This document shows positions 1-8,423 of a stretch of DNA of 64,000 bases, piece after piece. Numbering within the stretch: position 1 is the stretch's first letter; the number at the start of each line of letters is the position of its first letter. This DNA is from Serratia fonticola. GTDB lineage: Bacteria > Pseudomonadota > Gammaproteobacteria > Enterobacterales > Enterobacteriaceae. Position numbers and translations under genes: made by a program. Under the pieces are notes generated by a model. That model worked only from the letters and a program-made list of their open reading frames with translations, was not told the DNA's origin and did no database searches. The stretch covers positions 2,852,001-2,916,000 of the forward strand of contig NZ_VFMK01000001.1 in the NCBI RefSeq assembly GCF_006715025.1. The letters are read 5' to 3'.

Positions 1-305
1 TGAGCCTTCAATGTCAGTTGAAGGTCGGCGGCCTGCGGGCCGAGAATTGAGGTGATGCTGACCTTGGCATTGCCTGAAAGCGTCACTTTGTTCGGTTCAG
101 TGCGGCCTATCTGGCTTTGCAGCTGTGTTAGCACGATATTGGCATCCACCAACCCCGGTACGCCAATCTGCTTTTGATAATCATTATGTTTTTGCAGGTA
201 ATTATTCACCTCCTGCTCACTGAGGGTGTATTGGGTAAGTTGGTTACACCCGGCTAGCGCTCCGGCAAATACCAGGGCGGCCACGCCCATCAGGATTTTT
301 TTCAT
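1..305 (-). CDS. yceB: YceB-type DUF1439 lipoprotein, C-terminal part outside the window
   Basis: The reading frame starts at 305 on the minus strand and runs off the left edge, so only about the first 101 residues are present. It opens with a lipoprotein signal peptide: a short basic start, a hydrophobic stretch, and the lipobox L-A-G-C with the acylated cysteine at residue 20. The mature part (NQLTQYTLSEQEVNNYLQK and onward) matches my memory of YceB, an outer-membrane-directed DUF1439 lipoprotein of unknown function. In E. coli yceB lies next to grxB and mdtH, which agrees with the genes that follow here, apart from an inserted kinase gene. The family assignment is by recognition. Confidence 0.8.
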   Translation of the reverse strand, partial: MKKILMGVAALVFAGALAGCNQLTQYTLSEQEVNNYLQKHNDYQKQIGVPGLVDANIVLTQLQSQIGRTEPNKVTLSGNAKVSITSILGPQAADLQLTLKA

Positions 306-465
306 TCGTGCCTCGTAAAACTGTCAACGGAAATGCGGCAGATAATAGATTGATTTTCTGGCTTAAACACCAGGCTGCCAGCAAAGAGAAAGCTATCTGC
401 CCTGCAGAATAGCAGATGATGTGGCTCAAAGGGGGTTTTACCTATCGGATAACACTGAAAAAAGC

Positions 466-2106
466 CTAGCGCCGTAGACGCAGAACCAGCAGCAGCACGC
501 CGCCCAGGCAGGTTATTCCACCGAGGGCCGGGAATAAGGGGATACCCCATAGCTGGCTGGTGGAGCGCATCAGGTACGGTGCCAGCCCTAGCGCAAAGGC
601 GGCGGTGACAATCGCAATGGCCAATGTTACTGCTCCACGCTCCAGCGCTCGGCTGAGCTGATCGATGTTTTTAACGTTGATTTCAGCGTCAATTCGCCCT
701 TGCTTTAACCGGCGCATCAGCAAACGGATCGCCTGGGGAAGTTCCTCGCCAGCATCCAATGCCTCGCCGCCCAGCAACAGCGCACGTCGGCGCAGTGCTT
801 CAGGGGTATAGCGTTGCAACATCACCTGTTGCAGCATCGGCTTCAGCGTGGCAATGATGTCGAACCCGGGATCGAGCCGGTGCAAGACACCGTCAGCGGT
901 AATCAGTGCCTTGAAGAGTAGCACCAGATCCGGGGGTAAAGGCAGCTGATGCTCGCGCGCCATCACTAACAGGTCCGTCAGCGCTTTACCCAGCGTCAGC
1001 GTAGTTGATGCTTGTTTATCGAGGAAGTTTTGTGCAGCCTGTTCCAAATCCATCAGGTCCAGTTCCTGGCTGTCCGACCAGGCGATTAAGGTGTTGACGA
1101 TGCCATCACTTTGCCGCTCCGCAATCGCCTGCAGCAACAGCAATAGTTGATTGCGTCGCCGTTCGGAGAGCTGACCAACCATGCCAAAGTCAATAAAACC
1201 AACGTGGTTATCCCGTAGGGCCATCACGTTGCCAGGATGCGGGTCAGCATGATAAAGCCGGTGTTCCAGCACCATTTTCATAAAAGCCTGTGCGCCACGT
1301 TGGGCCAACAGTGGGCCGTCGAAACCGGCCGCTGCCAATTGCTCCGGATTTTCTGGGGCGATGCCAGGCAGAAACTCTTGCACCAGCAGGCGCTTTGAGG
1401 AGTATTGCCAGTAGATTTTCGGGATCACCACTTCCGGCTGTCGGATGAAGAGTTCTGCTACCCGATCACAGTTATTACCTTCATGCGTCAGATCCAGCTC
1501 ATGATTAAGCGCGGTTGCCAAAGTTTGCACCATCTGATGTGGACGATAACGGGCCAGTGCCGGACTTTGTTGCTCCACGGTTTCTGCCAGATAGGCCAGT
1601 AAACGGAGATCGGCTTGAATCGTCTTCGCCAATCCAGGGCGCAGGACTTTTACCACAACCTCTTCGCCACTGTGTAAGCGGGCGCGGTAGATCTGCGCCA
1701 TTGAGGCGGCGGCGATGGGGGTCTGGTCGAAGCGGGCAAAAATCTGTTGTGGCTCACCCCCCAAGTCTGCCGTGATTTGCGCGGACAATTTCTCCCAGGG
1801 GAGAGTAGTGGCCTGACTGTGCAGGCGTTCCAGTTCGTCTGTCCAGCGCTGCTCCAGCAGATCGGTGCGCGTAGCCAGTATCTGTCCGAACTTGACGAAA
1901 GTGGGGCCGAGCGCTTCGAATGCGGCGCGCAGACGTTCAGGTAAGGTTTGGCTATCCGTCTCTACGCCGCTGGCCCTGAGGCCGCCAAGCAGTTTGCCCA
2001 GGCCGAGTAACCGGATGACGTCCTGTAATCCGTAACGGATCAGCACGGACGAGATTTCCTGCAGCCTGGCACGATCGCGGGTGGTGACAAAAACCATTTT
2101 TAACAT
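466..2106 (-). CDS. ABC1/AarF (UbiB-like) atypical kinase, membrane-anchored
   Basis: This 546-residue protein belongs to the ABC1/ADCK/UbiB family of atypical protein-kinase-like ATPases. Family signatures are visible in order: the KxGQ motif (VKFGQILATRTD, near residue 92), an alanine-rich nucleotide loop (AAASMAQIYRA, near 152), the invariant lysine in VVVKVLRPG, the HADPHPGN catalytic segment, and a DFG (FIDFGMVG). Two hydrophobic helices close the C-terminus, as in UbiB. It is probably not the ubiquinone gene ubiB itself, which in enterobacteria sits in the ubiE-ubiJ-ubiB operon; it is more likely a paralogue acting on isoprenoid lipid or quinone metabolism. It lies 28 bp downstream of grxB on the same strand, so co-transcription is likely. 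A second Met three codons in is an alternative start. Confidence 0.8.
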   Translation of the reverse strand: MLKMVFVTTRDRARLQEISSVLIRYGLQDVIRLLGLGKLLGGLRASGVETDSQTLPERLRAAFEALGPTFVKFGQILATRTDLLEQRWTDELERLHSQATTLPWEKLSAQITADLGGEPQQIFARFDQTPIAAASMAQIYRARLHSGEEVVVKVLRPGLAKTIQADLRLLAYLAETVEQQSPALARYRPHQMVQTLATALNHELDLTHEGNNCDRVAELFIRQPEVVIPKIYWQYSSKRLLVQEFLPGIAPENPEQLAAAGFDGPLLAQRGAQAFMKMVLEHRLYHADPHPGNVMALRDNHVGFIDFGMVGQLSERRRNQLLLLLQAIAERQSDGIVNTLIAWSDSQELDLMDLEQAAQNFLDKQASTTLTLGKALTDLLVMAREHQLPLPPDLVLLFKALITADGVLHRLDPGFDIIATLKPMLQQVMLQRYTPEALRRRALLLGGEALDAGEELPQAIRLLMRRLKQGRIDAEINVKNIDQLSRALERGAVTLAIAIVTAAFALGLAPYLMRSTSQLWGIPLFPALGGITCLGGVLLLVLRLRR

Positions 2107-2134
2107 CTGCGCGCAACTCCTTTATCGCCGGGGG

Positions 2135-2782
2135 TTATTGCTCCATATCGAACAGCAAGGGAATATCGCTGCGTTGTGCCATACGGTTGCGATAGGCCTC
2201 GACGTTGTCGGGCAGGGTTACGCCAGCCACTATCGATAGAGAACGTAACAGAGGGAAAAGATGAATATCGTCTTCCGACAGCGTGCCGTTTACCGCCTCT
2301 GGTGACTGGATTAGCGCAGAAAGCTTTTGCAGGTCGCTTTCCAACTGGGCAATCAGATCGGCGCTGTCGGCCAGCAGGGCAGCAAAGTCGCCAGCGGTAG
2401 CCTGCTTTTTGTGGGTAAAGTACTGGCGTGCGCTGTCGGTGGCGAACTCTTCGAAATCGGCAGAGGCAAAACGTGGCAACAGCAATTTACTGGTGTAACT
2501 ACTGGCCTGCTGCAGCCACTCGCTGATAGCCGGGTTGGTTTTCCCGGTCAAAACGGGTTTGCCATCCAGGTTATCGATATAGTGCACAATATCCATACTT
2601 TCCGGCATATAACTGCCGTCATCCTTTTGCAGGATCGGTGCCATTTTCTTGCCGATCATGCTGACAGGTGTGGCTTCATCATCGTTAAGTAAGGTTACCA
2701 GCCGTACAGGCAGATCCTTCAGGCCGAAAATCATGCGGGCTTTGACGCAGTATGGGCAGTGATCGTAGATAAACAGTTTCAT
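2135..2782 (-). CDS. grxB: Glutaredoxin 2
   Basis: The product is 215 residues, the usual length for GrxB, an atypical large glutaredoxin with a glutathione-transferase-like fold that reduces disulfides with glutathione. The N-terminus MKLFIYDHCPYC carries the redox CPYC motif at residues 9-12, followed by the thioredoxin-like beta strands and an all-helical C-terminal domain. I chose the Met at 2782 rather than one ten codons upstream, because it begins exactly at the conserved MKLF sequence. The gene is followed closely by the AarF-type kinase gene on the same strand and preceded by mdtH on the same strand, 217 bp away. Confidence 0.93.
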   Translation of the reverse strand: MKLFIYDHCPYCVKARMIFGLKDLPVRLVTLLNDDEATPVSMIGKKMAPILQKDDGSYMPESMDIVHYIDNLDGKPVLTGKTNPAISEWLQQASSYTSKLLLPRFASADFEEFATDSARQYFTHKKQATAGDFAALLADSADLIAQLESDLQKLSALIQSPEAVNGTLSEDDIHLFPLLRSLSIVAGVTLPDNVEAYRNRMAQRSDIPLLFDMEQ

Positions 2783-2956
2783 GTAAGCTCCCATTGTCAG
2801 GTTTAACAGCAATAGATATCGCAGCCTATAAAGACTGTCACACAGCGTTCTTCTTGTGATGATGCGTCATTATGAACTTTTTCGCGCTCGTTTTTTACTT
2901 TCAGGATAGCAACCTGGGGAAATTAGGACGATTTTGTGACACATTCGCCTGGATTG

Positions 2957-2981
2957 ATAGCGGGTACCGACGGAACCCGCT
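2957..2981 (-). terminator. Hairpin downstream of mdtH
   Basis: A 7-bp inverted repeat (AGCGGGT/ACCCGCT at 2959-2965 and 2975-2981) lies just past the mdtH stop codon. No clear T-tract follows on the minus strand, so it is a weak or Rho-assisted terminator candidate only. Confidence 0.35.
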
Positions 2982-2999
2982 CAGGAATTTGGGGGCAGA

Positions 3000-4205
3000 T
3001 TAACCACCACGTACGACTGCCGGTGCTGTGGTGCGTGGATTAAACTGCCAATACAAAGCAAATAGCGTGATAAAGCCAATCAGCCCCAACATGAACCAGG
3101 GCAGTTCTGGTCTGCCAAGGGCGTGGCCGGTGTCATACATCCAGCCACCGCCGGTATAGCCTAATGCTCCGCCCAACGCGAGGCCCAGGCGACTAAAGCC
3201 CATATAGCTGCCGCGTGCACGCGCATCGGCAAGTGAAGCACTTAACGTTTCGCGTGCAGGCTCGGCAATGATCGAGCCCAGATAGAAGCAGCAAATCAGG
3301 GTGAAAAGTGCCTGCAAACCGGTAGCATATCCGATGGGGAGCAGGCTCAGTGTCATCAGCAGTAAACCGGCCATCAGGCGTTGTTCCAACCGGAAATGTT
3401 TTTCGCTCCAGCGTGCCAGCGGATAAAGCAATGTAAGCGACAGTACGGCTTCAATGGCATACATCCATTTGACCGCTGAAGGCGAACCGGCGATTTCGTT
3501 GACGACAATCGGTAGCATCAGCATCACTTGTACCGCCAGCATGTAATAGCCGGTCAGGGTCAGGACGTAGGTCAGGAAGCGGCGATCGCGCATCACCCGC
3601 ATCATGCCCTCTTTCATCGGCGCACGCACGGTTGAGATCCGGTAGGCGGGCAACAGCCAGGCATTCCAGCCCGCAGCCAGCACGAAAATACCGGCACCGA
3701 CCCAACAGACGAAATGGAAATCGTATTGCAACAGCCAACTGCCGATTAGCGCACCGACAACGGCACCCGCGCTGTCTTGCATCATCAGCAGCGAATAGAA
3801 ACGGCTGCGTTCGTGTGGGCGGGTTAATTTGATCACCAAAGCGGTACGCGGAGGATCGAAGAGCGTGCCACCAATGGCCGAAAGGGCACAGGAAAACCAC
3901 AGTATCCAAGGTTGATCGGCCATCGCCATGGTGGCAAAACCGGCGGCACGCAGCAACATGCCAATGACGATCATCGGCTTGGCGCCGAAACGGTCAGCGA
4001 TAGCGCCGCCAAAGATCCCCAGGCCTTGCTGCACCAGTTGGCGTAAACCCAGTGCAACCCCAACGACTACGGCCGCCCAGCCAAGCTGATCGACAAAACG
4101 AATGGAAATCAGTGGAAAGACCACGAAAAAGCCTAAAACCACTAACAGGTTATCGAACAATAAAAAATACTTACCCAAGCTCCGAGCTTGCGATACCAGA
4201 GACAT
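3000..4205 (-). CDS. mdtH: MFS multidrug transporter MdtH
   Basis: This 401-residue polytopic protein is a 12-helix major facilitator superfamily drug/H+ antiporter. It starts MSLVSQARSLGKYFLLFDN, the typical MdtH opening, and carries the MFS loop 2-3 signature (GGAIADRFGAKPMIV, near residue 62) and the DPPRTALVIKL segment typical of the YceL/MdtH group. E. coli MdtH is about 402 residues and gives modest resistance to fluoroquinolones when overexpressed. It is divergent from rimJ, as in E. coli, with a 347-bp shared upstream region. Confidence 0.92.
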   Translation of the reverse strand: MSLVSQARSLGKYFLLFDNLLVVLGFFVVFPLISIRFVDQLGWAAVVVGVALGLRQLVQQGLGIFGGAIADRFGAKPMIVIGMLLRAAGFATMAMADQPWILWFSCALSAIGGTLFDPPRTALVIKLTRPHERSRFYSLLMMQDSAGAVVGALIGSWLLQYDFHFVCWVGAGIFVLAAGWNAWLLPAYRISTVRAPMKEGMMRVMRDRRFLTYVLTLTGYYMLAVQVMLMLPIVVNEIAGSPSAVKWMYAIEAVLSLTLLYPLARWSEKHFRLEQRLMAGLLLMTLSLLPIGYATGLQALFTLICCFYLGSIIAEPARETLSASLADARARGSYMGFSRLGLALGGALGYTGGGWMYDTGHALGRPELPWFMLGLIGFITLFALYWQFNPRTTAPAVVRGG

Positions 4206-4552
4206 GCTTCACCACGAGCAATTTAGAAGGAGAGAAAGACGGCCTGTTTATTCTCTACCCAATAGGCCGAGGCTGATAGGGGGGCAGTAGATAATATTTT
4301 TTTATCGTCAAGACGTTACGTAAGTGGCAAATCCGCATAAAAAAACGCTGAAAAGGGTTAATTGCCTACTTCCTGACCAGGAAGGGTCTTACCTGTAGGG
4401 CGGGCTGCGGTTATATTAAACGAGGGAGCGTGGGGCTCTGCGGCGCTGTCTGGCTATTGCTCACGTTGGCGGTGAGGACAATAAAGACCCATCATTCTGA
4501 CGCTCACCCCATCAATACTTCTTATCGAACCGTTTTGAGCTCGGGGGAAACG
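4206..4552. other. Divergent mdtH/rimJ intergenic region
   Basis: This 347-bp stretch separates the divergent mdtH and rimJ starts and should hold both promoters. It has an AT-rich segment near 4290-4345 and a small palindrome (CTTCCTGACCAGGAAG, 4369-4384). A reading frame extending rimJ upstream to 4430 exists, but it lacks conservation with the RimJ N-terminus as I remember it. No small gene or RNA is recognised. Confidence 0.4.
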
Positions 4553-5137
4553 ATGTTTGGCTATCGTTCTGCATCACCGAAAGTACGCCTTACCACTGAC
4601 CGGCTGGTCGTCCGTTTAGTTCACGAACGAGATGCCTATCGCCTGGCTGAATACTATGCTGAAAATCGGGTTTTCCTGAAACCCTGGGAACCGGTACGGG
4701 ATGATAGCCACTGTTATCCTTCGGGCTGGCAGGCCCGGTTGGCTATGATCACTGAAATGCAAAAGCAGGGTAGCGCCTATTATTTTATCCTGCTCGATCC
4801 CGATGAACATGAAGTGATCGGTGTAGCGAATTTCAGTAATGTGCTGCGTGGCTCATTCCATGCCTGCTTCCTGGGTTATTCGCTCGGGGAAAAATGGCAG
4901 GGGCAGGGGTTGATGTATGAGGCATTGCAATCCGCTATTCGCTACATGCAGCGCCAGCAACGTATGCATCGCATTATGGCCAACTATATGCCACATAACC
5001 AACGTAGCGGTGCGCTGCTTACCCGGCTCGGTTTCGAACGGGAAGGATACGCCAAGGATTATCTGCTGATTGACGGGAAGTGGCAGGATCACGTTCTCAC
5101 CGCATTGACCAATAAAGAATGGCTACCGCCACGCTGA
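4553..5137 (+). CDS. rimJ: Ribosomal protein S5 alanine N-acetyltransferase RimJ
   Basis: RimJ acetylates the N-terminal alanine of ribosomal protein S5 using acetyl-CoA; it also assists late 30S assembly in E. coli. The 194-residue product is a GNAT-fold protein with the conserved opening MFGYRSASPKVRLTTDRLVV. It also has the acetyl-CoA-binding region around YSLGEKWQGQGLMYEA and the MHRIMANYMPHNQRSGALL motif. The start at 4553 was chosen because it matches the family N-terminus; an upstream in-frame extension to 4430 looks untranslated. It overlaps no gene and is followed 8 bp later by yceH, suggesting a rimJ-yceH-mviM operon. Confidence 0.94.
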   Translation: MFGYRSASPKVRLTTDRLVVRLVHERDAYRLAEYYAENRVFLKPWEPVRDDSHCYPSGWQARLAMITEMQKQGSAYYFILLDPDEHEVIGVANFSNVLRGSFHACFLGYSLGEKWQGQGLMYEALQSAIRYMQRQQRMHRIMANYMPHNQRSGALLTRLGFEREGYAKDYLLIDGKWQDHVLTALTNKEWLPPR

Positions 5138-5145
5138 GGCCGCAC

Positions 5146-5790
5146 ATGAAATATGAATTGAATGCCAAAGAAGCCAGAGTGATTGGGTGCCTGCTGGAAA
5201 AGCAGGTAACGACGCCCGATCAGTATCCTCTTTCTCTGAATGCCATTACGTTGGCCTGTAACCAGAAAACCAACCGGGAGCCTGTGATGGAGCTGTCGGA
5301 GAGTGAGGTTCAGCAGGTGCTGGATTTACTGTTACGAAAACATTTTCTGCGCACGCTGAGTGGGTTCGGCAACCGGGTGGTGAAATATGAACAACGTTTC
5401 TGCAACTCTGAGTTCGGTCAACTGAAATTGTCACCAGCCGAGCTAGCGGTGGTGGCGACCTTGCTGTTGCGTGGTGCGCAGACGCCGGGTGAACTGCGCA
5501 CCCGAACCAACCGGATGCACGAATTCAGCGATGTCAGCGAAGTCGAAGAGATTTTGCACCAATTGACAAACCGCGAAGATGGGCCTTTTGTCGTGCGTTT
5601 ACCCCGCGAGCCCGGCAAACGTGAAAGCCGGTTTATGCACCTTTTCAGCGGCGAGATTGACGCTGTACCGGCAGAGGCAGAAGAACCCGCTGATAGCGCG
5701 TTGAGTGAGCGTGTAGCCGCATTGGAAGCCGAACTCGCTGTATTGAAGCAACAGGTGCAACAGCTATTGGCGCGGGGGCCGAATGAGTAA
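5146..5790 (+). CDS. yceH: YceH, DUF480 winged-helix protein
   Basis: This 214-residue protein belongs to the DUF480 (UPF0502) family, two tandem winged-helix domains of unknown function. The family signature MKYELNAKEARVIGCLLEKQ is at the N-terminus, and TPDQYPLSLNAITLACNQKTNR follows at about residues 24-45. The C-terminal 40 residues form a predicted coiled coil (ALEAELAVLKQQVQQLL). The start at 5146 was chosen over one nine codons upstream because it coincides with the conserved MKYEL. The stop overlaps the start of mviM by 8 bp, which indicates translational coupling. Confidence 0.92.
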   Translation: MKYELNAKEARVIGCLLEKQVTTPDQYPLSLNAITLACNQKTNREPVMELSESEVQQVLDLLLRKHFLRTLSGFGNRVVKYEQRFCNSEFGQLKLSPAELAVVATLLLRGAQTPGELRTRTNRMHEFSDVSEVEEILHQLTNREDGPFVVRLPREPGKRESRFMHLFSGEIDAVPAEAEEPADSALSERVAALEAELAVLKQQVQQLLARGPNE

Positions 5791-6700
5791 ATTACGTATC
5801 GGCGTCGTCGGCCTGGGCGGCATAGCGCAAAAAGCCTACCTGCCGCTGCTTAGCCAAGCGCAAGACTGGCAACTGATTGGCGGCTTTTCTCCTAATCAGC
5901 AGAAAGCGCAACCGGTGTGCGACAGTTACCGCATGGCATGTTTTTCCCGTCTTGATAGCCTGGCACAGCAATGTGACGCCGTGTTTGTCCATAGCAGTAC
6001 CGCGAGCCATTTTCAGGTGGTTAGTGAGCTGCTTGAGCGCGGTGTGCATGTTTATGTCGATAAACCCCTGGCCGAAACGCTAGAGCAGAGTGAACAACTG
6101 CTTGCGCTGGCTGAAAAACAGGGTAAGGCATTGATGGTCGGTTTTAACCGCCGTTTTGCCCCCTTGTATCGGCAATTGAAACAGCAAATGCAACGGCCTG
6201 CTTCGATCCGTATGGATAAGCATCGTACCGACAGCGTGGGGCCAAAGGATGTGCGTTTCACTCTGTTGGATGATTATTTACATGTGGTCGATACCGCACT
6301 GTGGTTAGGCGGTGATAGCGACCGTTTGCTCAGTGGCACTCTGCGGGCCAACGACGCGGGTGAAATGCTTTACGCGGAACATCATTTTGCATGCGGAGAG
6401 GCCATTGTTACCACCAGCATGCATCGCCGTGCTGGCAGCCAGCGAGAGAGCGTGCAGGCTGTGACGGAGGGCGCGGTCTATCAATTGAATGAGATGCGGC
6501 AGTGGCTGCGGGAAGACCCGCAAGGCATCGTCGAGCAGCCGACACCGGGCTGGCAAACCACCTTGGCACAGCGCGGTTTTGAAGGTGCAGTTCGCCACTT
6601 TATTCAGGCTGTCAGCAACCAGACCGAGCCAGAAATTGCGGGTGAGCAGGCCATTTATGCACAGCGGATGATCGAAAAGATACTTCGCGATGCCGGGTAA
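5783..6700 (+). CDS. mviM: Gfo/Idh/MocA-family oxidoreductase MviM
   Basis: The 305-residue product has an N-terminal Rossmann fold with the dinucleotide motif GVVGLGGIAQKAYLP (residues 7-21). It continues with the EKP-type motif VYVDKPLAETLEQ (about 91-103) of the Gfo/Idh/MocA family. E. coli MviM is a member without an assigned substrate; the gene name comes from a mouse-virulence locus shared with mviN (murJ). It overlaps yceH by 8 bp and is followed by murJ, the conserved enterobacterial order. The substrate is unknown here as well. Confidence 0.9.
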   Translation: MSKLRIGVVGLGGIAQKAYLPLLSQAQDWQLIGGFSPNQQKAQPVCDSYRMACFSRLDSLAQQCDAVFVHSSTASHFQVVSELLERGVHVYVDKPLAETLEQSEQLLALAEKQGKALMVGFNRRFAPLYRQLKQQMQRPASIRMDKHRTDSVGPKDVRFTLLDDYLHVVDTALWLGGDSDRLLSGTLRANDAGEMLYAEHHFACGEAIVTTSMHRRAGSQRESVQAVTEGAVYQLNEMRQWLREDPQGIVEQPTPGWQTTLAQRGFEGAVRHFIQAVSNQTEPEIAGEQAIYAQRMIEKILRDAG

Positions 6701-6819
6701 CCCCATGTAACATATGGTGGTAGCTATTACTTGCCTGGATCCGTAGACTGATACCATTCAACTGACGCCTGCTGATGCAGGCGTTGATATTTACACGTCG
6801 TACTCATCAGAAAAACCAC

Positions 6820-8358
6820 ATGAATCTACTAAAATCACTGGCCGCCGTTAGCTCAATGACCATGTTTTCACGGGTGTTGGGCTTTGCGCGTGATGCCATT
6901 GTGGCACGCGTTTTTGGGGCCGGGATGGCTACCGATGCTTTCTTTGTGGCGTTCAAACTGCCCAACCTTTTGCGGCGTATTTTTGCCGAAGGCGCGTTCT
7001 CACAGGCGTTTGTCCCTATTTTGGCAGAATACAAAAACCAACAGGGGGAAGAAGCGACACGCACTTTTATCGCCTATGTCTCTGGTTTGCTGACGCTGGT
7101 GCTGGCGGTAGTGACGATACTTGGGATGTTGGCCGCGCCTTGGGTGATCTATATAACCGCTCCGGGCTTTACCGATACGCCGGATAAATTTGCCCTGACC
7201 TCGGCGCTGCTGCGTATTACATTCCCTTATATTCTTCTGATTTCGCTGGCCTCGCTGGTGGGCGCCATCCTTAACACTTGGAATCGCTTTTCCATTCCTG
7301 CTTTTGCGCCTACGTTGCTGAATGTCAGCATGATCGGTTTTGCGCTGTTTGCTGCACCGTATTTCAACCCGCCGGTATTGGCTTTGGCCTGGGCGGTGGT
7401 GGTGGGCGGCGTATTGCAATTGGGCTACCAATTACCTCATCTGAAAAAGATCGGCATGCTGGTGCTCCCGCGACTTAAGCTGAAAGATGCGGGTGTGTGG
7501 CGGGTCATGCGTCAGATGGGGCCTGCTATTCTTGGGGTTTCTGTCAGCCAGATCTCGCTGATCATCAATACTATTTTTGCCTCGTTCCTGGTGTCCGGTT
7601 CCGTTTCCTGGATGTATTACGCCGATCGCCTGATGGAGTTCCCATCCGGGGTGCTAGGGGTGGCGCTAGGGACGATTCTGTTGCCATCATTGGCGAAGAG
7701 TTTCTCCAGTGGCAATCACGATGAATATAATCGCCTAATGGATTGGGGCCTGCGTTTGTGTTTTGTCCTGGCTTTACCGAGTGCAATTGCGTTGGGCATT
7801 CTTGCCAAACCGCTCACGGTTTCCCTGTTCCAATACGGTAAATTCACCGCCTTTGATGCGGCGATGACCCAGCGCGCGTTGGTGGCCTATTCGGTCGGAT
7901 TGATGGGGTTGATAGTGGTGAAAGTGCTGGCACCGGGCTTTTACTCGCGACAAGACATTAAAACGCCGGTGAAGATTGCCATCATCACGCTGATCATGAC
8001 GCAGGTGATGAACCTGATGTTTATCGGGCCACTGAAACACGCGGGGCTTTCGTTATCGATCGGTCTGGCCGCTTGCCTGAATGCCTCTCTGCTGTACTGG
8101 CAACTGCGTAAGCAGAAAATCTTTCAACCCCAACCAGGCTGGACGATGTTCCTTATCAAGCTGGTGGTTGCCGTGCTGGTTATGTCTGCGGTCTTGTTAG
8201 GCGTGATGTGGCTGATGCCCGCCTGGGACCAGGGCAATATGCTGGCTCGCCTGCTGCGCCTTGGGGTAGTGGTGGGGGCAGGGATCGTCGCCTACTTCGC
8301 GGTATTGGCAATACTGGGGTTCCGCCCAAGGGACTTTGCGCGGCGGGTGGTGGGATAA
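6820..8358 (+). CDS. murJ: Lipid II flippase MurJ
   Basis: MurJ moves the peptidoglycan precursor lipid II across the inner membrane and is essential in E. coli. The product has 512 residues (E. coli about 511) and about 14 hydrophobic helices of the MOP superfamily. Residues known to matter in E. coli MurJ are present at the same numbering: Arg18, Arg24, Asp39 and Arg52. The start at 6820 (MNLLKSLAAVSS) gives this register; an upstream Met at 6775 would add 15 unconserved residues. In E. coli murJ is followed by flgN and the flagellar cluster, but here it is followed by convergent argS. Confidence 0.95.
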   Translation: MNLLKSLAAVSSMTMFSRVLGFARDAIVARVFGAGMATDAFFVAFKLPNLLRRIFAEGAFSQAFVPILAEYKNQQGEEATRTFIAYVSGLLTLVLAVVTILGMLAAPWVIYITAPGFTDTPDKFALTSALLRITFPYILLISLASLVGAILNTWNRFSIPAFAPTLLNVSMIGFALFAAPYFNPPVLALAWAVVVGGVLQLGYQLPHLKKIGMLVLPRLKLKDAGVWRVMRQMGPAILGVSVSQISLIINTIFASFLVSGSVSWMYYADRLMEFPSGVLGVALGTILLPSLAKSFSSGNHDEYNRLMDWGLRLCFVLALPSAIALGILAKPLTVSLFQYGKFTAFDAAMTQRALVAYSVGLMGLIVVKVLAPGFYSRQDIKTPVKIAIITLIMTQVMNLMFIGPLKHAGLSLSIGLAACLNASLLYWQLRKQKIFQPQPGWTMFLIKLVVAVLVMSAVLLGVMWLMPAWDQGNMLARLLRLGVVVGAGIVAYFAVLAILGFRPRDFARRVVG

Positions 8359-8381
8359 TGCCTTCAGCCAAGTAAAAACAG

Positions 8382-8408
8382 AAAAGGCCGCAAACGCGGC
8401 CTTTTTTA
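8382..8408. terminator. Shared murJ/argS intrinsic terminator
   Basis: The 6-bp GC stem GGCCGC/GCGGCC (8386-8391 and 8396-8401) is extended by flanking A and T runs. A T6 run follows on the plus strand and T4 on the minus strand, so the hairpin can stop transcripts from both convergent genes. Confidence 0.85.
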
Positions 8409-8423
8409 TCGTTGAGGGTTGGC

